Assembly: GCF_030063365.1 (NCBI RefSeq)
Contig: NZ_JASISY010000005.1
Span: forward strand, 1 to 64,000
Reading direction: 5' to 3'
Length of the DNA stretch: 64,000 nt
Source: Cryobacterium sp. PH29-G1
Lineage (GTDB): Bacteria; Actinomycetota; Actinomycetes; Actinomycetales; Microbacteriaceae
Of the stretch, positions 59,194-64,000 are shown piece after piece. Under the pieces are notes generated by a model that was not told the DNA's origin, did no database searches, and saw only the letters and a program-made list of their open reading frames with translations. The position numbers and the translations under genes are program-made. Numbering within the stretch: position 1 is the first letter of the stretch; each line of letters starts with the position of its first letter.

Positions 59194-60084
59194 ATGCGCG
59201 TTCTGATCGCGGGGGCATCCGGCCTCATCGGCACCGAGTTGTGCCGCCAGCTTGCCGCTGGCGGCCACACGCCGGTGCGGCTGGTGCGGCGGGAAGCCCT
59301 CGGTAAAAACGAGATTCGGTGGGACCCCGCGGGGTCGATTCTGGACGCGCAGGTGCTCGATACCATCGACGCGGTGGTCAATCTCTCGGGAGCGTCGCTG
59401 GCCCGATTGCCCTGGACGGCGAATTATCGCGAAGAGATTCTGCAGTCCCGGCTCTCGGCCACCCGTACACTCACCACGGCGTTGGGGCAGGCAACCACGC
59501 CCCCGACGGTGCTTCTGAACGGCTCAGCGGTCGGGATCTACGGCGACCGGCCCGGGGAAGTTCTGACCGAGACATCCGCTGTCGGATCGGATTTTCTGGC
59601 CGATGTGGTCACCCAATGGGAGGCTTCGGCCCACCACGCACCCGAAGCGACCCGGGTGGTCACGCTGCGCACGGGCCTCGTGATCGCCAAGGGTGGCGCC
59701 CTCAAACCGCTACTGCCGCTCGCAAAACTCGGTCTGGCCGGGCCGCTCGGCGGCGGCAACCAACATTGGCCCTGGGTGAGCCTGCACGATGAGGCCTCCG
59801 CCATTGTGCACCTGCTGACCTCGACGTTGACCGGCCCGGTGAACTTGGTCGGACCGAGCCCGGCGACGTCCAACGACATCATCAGCGCGCTGGCCGTTGC
59901 CCTGCACCGCCCGTTTCTGCTGCCGGTGCCGCAGAAGATCCTAACCCTGGTGTTGCGGGATGCTGCCCGCCCGCTGCTGCTCGCCGACCAGCAGGTCAGC
60001 TCGCAAAAGCTCCAAAGCGACGGCTTCGAGTTCGCCCATCGCATTCCGGCCACCGCGATCGCCTGGATGCTGCGCCACTCCTAG
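59194..60084 (+). CDS. TIGR01777-type NAD-dependent epimerase (SulA/YfcH-like)
   Basis: 296 aa extended SDR. GASGLIGTELCRQLAAGGH (7-25) is the Rossmann glycine motif; AVVNLSGASLA, GSAVGIYGD and GNQHWPWVSLHDEASAIVHLL are the hallmarks of TIGR01777. The C-terminal DUF1731-like region ends with VSSQKLQSDGFEFAHRIP. Substrate is unknown. Confidence 0.92.
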   Translation: MRVLIAGASGLIGTELCRQLAAGGHTPVRLVRREALGKNEIRWDPAGSILDAQVLDTIDAVVNLSGASLARLPWTANYREEILQSRLSATRTLTTALGQATTPPTVLLNGSAVGIYGDRPGEVLTETSAVGSDFLADVVTQWEASAHHAPEATRVVTLRTGLVIAKGGALKPLLPLAKLGLAGPLGGGNQHWPWVSLHDEASAIVHLLTSTLTGPVNLVGPSPATSNDIISALAVALHRPFLLPVPQKILTLVLRDAARPLLLADQQVSSQKLQSDGFEFAHRIPATAIAWMLRHS

Positions 60085-60129
60085 TCAGCAGCTCATGGTT
60101 ATAGTCCGATGACGAGTCTGCCGCCAGCG

Positions 60130-60573
60130 CTACCGCGGGTGGTGTTCGAGGGCGATGGCCGTGCGGATTGCACCGCGCGCACGCTTGCGGTCACCAGAGG
60201 CGTCGTAGGCCAGTCCGAGTCGGAGCCAGGCGTGCCAGTTCTCCGGTTCGGCTTCGACCTCGGCTTGCGCGGCCGGAAACTGCTCGTCGGCGGCGTCCCG
60301 GTAGGGGCGACCGCTCGGGCGCGTCGGCAGGTTGTCGGCGGGAAGCTCGCCGAGTTCGTCAAGCTGACGCACGAGACGCTCCGAGCGGATGCCGAACGCG
60401 ACCTCGCGCGCGAGCGCCCAGAAACCGATCAGCGGCAAGATGAGCAAGGCGAGCCCGATGGCGATACCGAGCGGCTCGCCGCTTTGAATGAAGAGCACCG
60501 CGCGCACTCCGACCAACACAAGATAGAAGACGAGCAGCACCGCCATGACGACTACGGCGATCTTGCCCTTCAT
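60130..60573 (-). CDS. small membrane protein with a TPR-like C-terminus
   Basis: 147 aa. Two membrane helices (about 4-28, 36-55), a charged linker and a C-terminal helical hairpin (EAEPENWHAWLRLGLAYDAS and RKRARGAIRTAIALEH) that looks like one TPR. This protein commonly overlaps dapB in Microbacteriaceae (here by 4 nt). Function is not known. Confidence 0.75.
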   Translation of the reverse strand: MKGKIAVVVMAVLLVFYLVLVGVRAVLFIQSGEPLGIAIGLALLILPLIGFWALAREVAFGIRSERLVRQLDELGELPADNLPTRPSGRPYRDAADEQFPAAQAEVEAEPENWHAWLRLGLAYDASGDRKRARGAIRTAIALEHHPR

Positions 60574-61337
60574 TTGACGGCTCCTGACTCGGTGGCAGCG
60601 GTACCAAATCCCAGGTCGACGATCTGGTCAAGGCCCACCGAAACGCCGCGCGCGGTGCGCACCGCGTTCAAGGCCAACAGGATGCCGCTCTCATAGGCGC
60701 TCGGTGAGAGCGTGTTGTGACTAATGGTGAGGGTCTCTCCGGTGCCGCCGAGAAACACGTCCTGGCGGGCCAGCAGACCGGACAGGCGCAGGCTGTGCAC
60801 GGGCACGCTCGACACCTGCTGGCCCCGGGCACGCTGATCGGTGTGCGGTGCCGATACCGGGCCGAGTTCGGCGCGAGCCCGGCCGATCAATTCGGCGGTG
60901 CGCACGGCGGTGCCGGACGGTGAGTCCACTTTGCCCGGCTGATGGCCTTCGACGATCTCGATCGAGTCATAAAACCGGGCAGCGAGAGCCGCGAAGGCCG
61001 TGGCGAGTACCGATCCGATCGAAAAATTGGGAATGATGATGACGCCGGTGTCGTCGCGGCCGTCAAGTCGGCGCGCGAGGACATCGATACCATCCTGGCT
61101 CCAGCCGGAGGTACCTACGAGTACCTGCAAACCGTGCTCGGTCGCAAAGTTGACGACGTCCCGGCTCACGTCGGGGCGGGTCAGGTCAACGGCGATCTGC
61201 GCCCCCAGCATCTCGCTCAGGTCGCTGCGCGAGTCGAGCCGAGCGACGACCTGATACCCCTCGGTTCGATCGATCAGGTCCGAAACCAGGCGGCCCATTT
61301 TGCCCGTTGCGCCAATGATGGCCACCGTCGTTGTCAT
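60570..61337 (-). CDS. dapB: 4-hydroxy-tetrahydrodipicolinate reductase
   Basis: 255 aa. The NAD(P)-binding motif VAIIGATGKMGRLVSDLI is at 5-22 and the catalytic segment EGHQPGKVDSPSGTA at about 129-143. The usual EAHHRHK motif appears with Gln in place of the second His and Gly in place of the third; the catalytic Lys and the first His are kept. It follows dapA in lysine and DAP synthesis. It overlaps the next gene by 4 nt. Confidence 0.95.
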   Translation of the reverse strand: MTTTVAIIGATGKMGRLVSDLIDRTEGYQVVARLDSRSDLSEMLGAQIAVDLTRPDVSRDVVNFATEHGLQVLVGTSGWSQDGIDVLARRLDGRDDTGVIIIPNFSIGSVLATAFAALAARFYDSIEIVEGHQPGKVDSPSGTAVRTAELIGRARAELGPVSAPHTDQRARGQQVSSVPVHSLRLSGLLARQDVFLGGTGETLTISHNTLSPSAYESGILLALNAVRTARGVSVGLDQIVDLGFGTAATESGAVK

Positions 61338-61387
61338 GAACCCAATCTATCAATTGATCGGGACGTCGCTTGCGCACGAGTCTGGAC

Positions 61388-61993
61388 TTAGAACAGCAGC
61401 GGCTCGGGCATCCCGGTGCGGAGCTCGACCGGGAGATGACCCAGGTCGTTGTGGGTGACCAGCGTCCACGGTCGACCGGGTTTTTGCTGCAGCACGGTCA
61501 GCCCGCAATGGGCCTGGTTTATGCCGACCCAGCGCCAATCGGGAGCCCCCAGAACCTCACGCACAAACCAGGCGATCACGAAATTGTGGGTGATCAGCAA
61601 GTCATGGCGGTCGCTGCGGCGCGGCTGCAGAAACTCGGCGACGGCGTCTTCCATCTGAGCGCGTCCGGCCGCGATCTCGTCGTCGGTGACCGAGCCGAAG
61701 AACGGGTCGTAGGCCGTCGGTGTTTCGGCGGCCCGACCCGACGGGATGCAGTCAAACAGCAGCGCCGACGGTTCACTGTGCAGGTCCGGCAGCCGTTCAG
61801 CCATTAGGTCGGCCGTTTCGGAAGCGCGCTGCAACGGCGAGTGCCAGGCTCCGGTGAACGGCACGCCGCTCAGGCGGTCAGCAATCAGCAGTGCCTGACG
61901 TTTGCCGCGCGGCGACAGCGGTCCGTCATGCAGACCGTGTTCGGCGTCCTGCTGCTCGCCGTGGCGTACCAGGTAGATGTACTGGGGCATCAT
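61388..61993 (-). CDS. histidine phosphatase family protein
   Basis: 201 aa from the ATG at 61993 (a second ATG follows directly). The phosphohistidine motif is YLVRHGEQQD (about 6-15), with LSPRGKRQA and the second His in DLLITHNFVIAWF. Phosphoglycerate-mutase-like fold; substrate unclear. A longer frame overlaps the M16 peptidase gene and is not supported. No strong ribosome-binding site is seen. Confidence 0.88.
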   Translation of the reverse strand: MMPQYIYLVRHGEQQDAEHGLHDGPLSPRGKRQALLIADRLSGVPFTGAWHSPLQRASETADLMAERLPDLHSEPSALLFDCIPSGRAAETPTAYDPFFGSVTDDEIAAGRAQMEDAVAEFLQPRRSDRHDLLITHNFVIAWFVREVLGAPDWRWVGINQAHCGLTVLQQKPGRPWTLVTHNDLGHLPVELRTGMPEPLLF

Positions 61994-62054
61994 TGTCCAA
62001 TTCAAAGTTTCGGTGTCCGGCCGGGCCGGAAAGTGCGGGCGCTCGCGGGCCGGG

Positions 62055-63410
62055 TCAGCCCGGGAGAATTCCCGAAAATGCATCATCGTCGAGGGCGCCA
62101 ACGGCGGAGATTGACACCGGGCCGCTGGCGAGCTCGGCAGCCAGCTCCTGCACGTCGGCCGCGGTGACACGCGCGAGGCGGCGCAGGGCCTCATCCAGGT
62201 CGGCGAATTCGCCCAGGGTGATTTCCGAGCGACCCAACCGCGACATACGGGTATCCGAGTCCTCCAAAGCCAGGGCCGATGCTCCGCTCAGCTGGCCGGA
62301 CGCCCGCTTCATCTCGTCGGCGGTCACGCCACCGTCGGCGAGGCGATGCAGCTCGCTGAGCATAAGCTCCGCGACCTGGCCGGCCTTAGCCGGCGTGCAT
62401 CCGGCATACATGCCGAACAGGCCGGCGTCGGAATAGCCGGGCGCGAACGAATACACCGAATAGGCCAGACCGCGCTTCTCCCGCACTTCTTGAAACAGGC
62501 GGCTCGACATTCCGCCGCCGAAGATCGAGGTGAGCACACTCATGGTGATGCGACGGTCGTCGGCTGCCAGCAAGCCGGGCATGCCGAGCAGCAGGTTGGC
62601 CTGCTCCAGCGGCCGTTTGACGATGGTCAGCGCCTGACCCTGGTGAATGTCGGCCGGCGCGCCGATCCGGCGACCAACCGGGGTCTGCGCGCTGCTGAGG
62701 TCCCAGCCGGCTTGTTCCAGGGCACGGGTGACGGCGGCGACCAGAACGTCGTGGTCAACGGCGCCGGCGACCGTGACGACAAGGTCTTGCGGCCGATAGT
62801 TGGCCTGATAGTGCTCCCACACGGCTGAGCGGGTCGCGCCACGAATATCGTCCGCGCTCCCGCCGATGGGTCGCCCGAGCGGATGCGATCCGAGCACCGC
62901 TTCAAAGAATCTCTCGTTGGCGACGTCGGCGGGGTCGTCGTCGGCCATGGCGAGTTCCTCAAGGATGACCCCGCGTTCGGTTTCGAATTCGCCCTCGTCC
63001 AGTTTCGACGAGGTCAGCATGTCGGTGAGTACGTCGATGGCCATGCCGAGATCACGGTCTTGCACCTTGGCGTAGTAGCAGGTGTATTCCTTGGCGGTCA
63101 TGGCGTTGTGTTCGCCGCCGACCGCGTCGAAGGCGATGGCAATGTCGAGGGCAGACCGCGTGGGGGTGCCTTTGAACAGCAGGTGTTCCAGAAAGTGCGT
63201 GGAGCCGAAGTGGCCCGGTTGCTCGTCGCGGGACCCAACGGCGACCCAGTAGCCGATGGTGAGGCTGCGGGCACCCGGCACCTGTTCGCTGAGGATGCGC
63301 ACCCCACTCGGCAGAACGGTTCGGCGCACGAGGGCATCGCCGGCGGCCCGAAACGAGAGTTCGGCCTGGTCTAGGGGAAAGTCGACTGCACCGTTCATAT
63401 CATCCACCAC
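62055..63410 (-). CDS. M16 family metallopeptidase (pitrilysin-like)
   Basis: 451 aa. The inverted zinc motif HxxEH is HFLEH at residues 72-76 with the distal Glu in ETERGVILEELAM (about 145-157). An active and an inactive half are both present, as in the processing-peptidase-like M16B group. In many actinobacteria it follows pnp, which is absent here. The second Met (residue 5) is an alternative start. Confidence 0.93.
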   Translation of the reverse strand: MVDDMNGAVDFPLDQAELSFRAAGDALVRRTVLPSGVRILSEQVPGARSLTIGYWVAVGSRDEQPGHFGSTHFLEHLLFKGTPTRSALDIAIAFDAVGGEHNAMTAKEYTCYYAKVQDRDLGMAIDVLTDMLTSSKLDEGEFETERGVILEELAMADDDPADVANERFFEAVLGSHPLGRPIGGSADDIRGATRSAVWEHYQANYRPQDLVVTVAGAVDHDVLVAAVTRALEQAGWDLSSAQTPVGRRIGAPADIHQGQALTIVKRPLEQANLLLGMPGLLAADDRRITMSVLTSIFGGGMSSRLFQEVREKRGLAYSVYSFAPGYSDAGLFGMYAGCTPAKAGQVAELMLSELHRLADGGVTADEMKRASGQLSGASALALEDSDTRMSRLGRSEITLGEFADLDEALRRLARVTAADVQELAAELASGPVSISAVGALDDDAFSGILPG

Positions 63411-63500
63411 CTTACAAGACCAGATTGGGGGCCCCGTTCGGTGCAGCGGACCCGGCGCTCCACCCCCAATTCGGCCGGAATGGTCGCTACGACCTCCAGC

Positions 63501-63516
63501 GACAGACTGGTCTGTC
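63501..63516. promoter_or_regulatory. palindromic operator upstream of the TetR gene
   Basis: GACAGACTGGTCTGTC has perfect 7-bp arms GACAGAC and GTCTGTC with a 2-nt centre, the form of a TetR-family operator. It lies 93 bp before the TetR gene start and 91 bp from the M16 start, so it could control both divergent genes. Confidence 0.65.
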
Positions 63517-63608
63517 TATGGTGTGTTACAGTCTGGGAAACGACCGGGATTCCCCCCGGATTTGCGCCCCTGGGGGCCGGCCCGCGCCCCTCGACCAAGG
63601 AGTTCCGA

Positions 63609-64000
63609 ATGACCACGCTGACAGATGAGGCCGTTCGGCCGGCGACCCACGCCAAGGTGCGTATTCTCGCCACCGCCGACCGCCTGTTCTATACCGAGGG
63701 TGTACACACCGTGGGTGTGGACCGCATCATCAGCGAATCCAAGGTCACCAAGGCGACTTTTTACAAGTACTACCGCTCCAAGGACGCCCTGATCGTCGTC
63801 TATCTGCAAGGCCGGGACCGTCTCGCCCGCGATTTTCTGGCCAGCCTCGACCGGCGCTTCGATACCCCGGAGCAGCGCTTGCGCGGCGTCGTCAGCGAGA
63901 TCTCAGCCCAGGTCATTCGCGAAGGCTTTCACGGCTGCCCGTTCATCAACGCGGCCGCGCAGTTCACCGACCCCGCCCACCCGGTGCGTCAGGCTGTTTC
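63609..64000 (+). CDS. TetR/AcrR family transcriptional regulator (partial)
   Basis: The first 130 aa are in the window and the gene runs off the right edge. AAGGAG precedes the ATG. The HTH is TVGVDRIISESKVTKATFYKYYRSKDAL (about 36-63), the classical TetR DNA-binding domain. The following residues begin the ligand-binding domain (GFHGCPFINAAAQFTDPAHP). It is divergent from the M16 peptidase, with a TetR-type palindrome between them. Confidence 0.92.
   Translation, partial: MTTLTDEAVRPATHAKVRILATADRLFYTEGVHTVGVDRIISESKVTKATFYKYYRSKDALIVVYLQGRDRLARDFLASLDRRFDTPEQRLRGVVSEISAQVIREGFHGCPFINAAAQFTDPAHPVRQAV

Overview
The window is about 64 kb of high-GC chromosomal DNA from an actinobacterium. 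The best fit is the family Microbacteriaceae (Cryobacterium/Leifsonia-like), inferred from the family resemblance of the proteins and from gene order; I could not run a search. Supporting signs are a PriA-type HisA, ThyX, a DUF3046 gene downstream of a ClgR-like regulator and next to recA, LexA beside a LysM gene, DUF222/HNH remnants, and many GTG starts with 4-nt start/stop overlaps. Almost everything is core genome. There is no tRNA, prophage, transposase or CRISPR array. A 16S rRNA gene is cut by the left edge and a TetR regulator gene by the right edge.

Layout. 1-570: 5' end of 16S rRNA (minus strand), its leader and two promoters. 570-1400: a non-coding stretch packed with GGGCCC palindromes, three copies of a 44-bp module and a 16-bp tandem repeat. 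1.4-4.7 kb: GNAT acetyltransferase, tyrS, and a divergent satD-membrane protein pair behind an inverted repeat. 4.7-13.5 kb: arginine cluster read leftwards as argC-J-B-D-F, a second GGGCCC repeat block, then argG-argH-mpg; argR is not present. 13.6-14.1 kb: remnant of an AbiEi-type antitoxin-domain gene. 14.1-21.3 kb: gluA-B-C-D amino-acid ABC transporter followed by pheS-pheT. 21.4-23.6 kb: infC-rpmI-rplT, a terminator and a SpoU methyltransferase. IF-3 appears to start at an ATC codon. 23.9-30.6 kb: DUF1844 gene, overlapping lhr-nei2 repair pair, sseB.

30.6-33.8 kb: hisC-B-H-A (hisD, hisF, hisG absent here). 33.8-35.3 kb: divergent LysM gene and lexA sharing a region with a strong hairpin and LexA-box-like sites. 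35.3-38.7 kb: metF-metE. 39.0-47.8 kb: hflX, an RsmC-like methyltransferase, dapF, miaA, miaB, recX, recA (with a good LexA box), DUF3046 and a ClgR-like regulator. 47.9-55.1 kb: cinA-pgsA-ftsK and a MacB-type efflux operon. 55.2-55.6 kb: DUF222/HNH pseudogene. 55.7-63.4 kb: dapA-thyX, a thioredoxin-like/DUF4395/OsmC redox group, an epimerase, dapB with a small membrane protein, a histidine phosphatase and an M16 peptidase. The right edge holds a TetR gene with its own palindromic operator.

Three lysine-pathway genes (dapA, dapB, dapF) are scattered, whereas the arginine, partial histidine and methionine genes are grouped. SOS components (lexA, LysM protein, recA, recX) are all present and show plausible LexA sites. 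The least explained sequence is the GGGCCC-rich palindromic repeat family at 780-1324 and 8049-8132; it is my main candidate for something undescribed.
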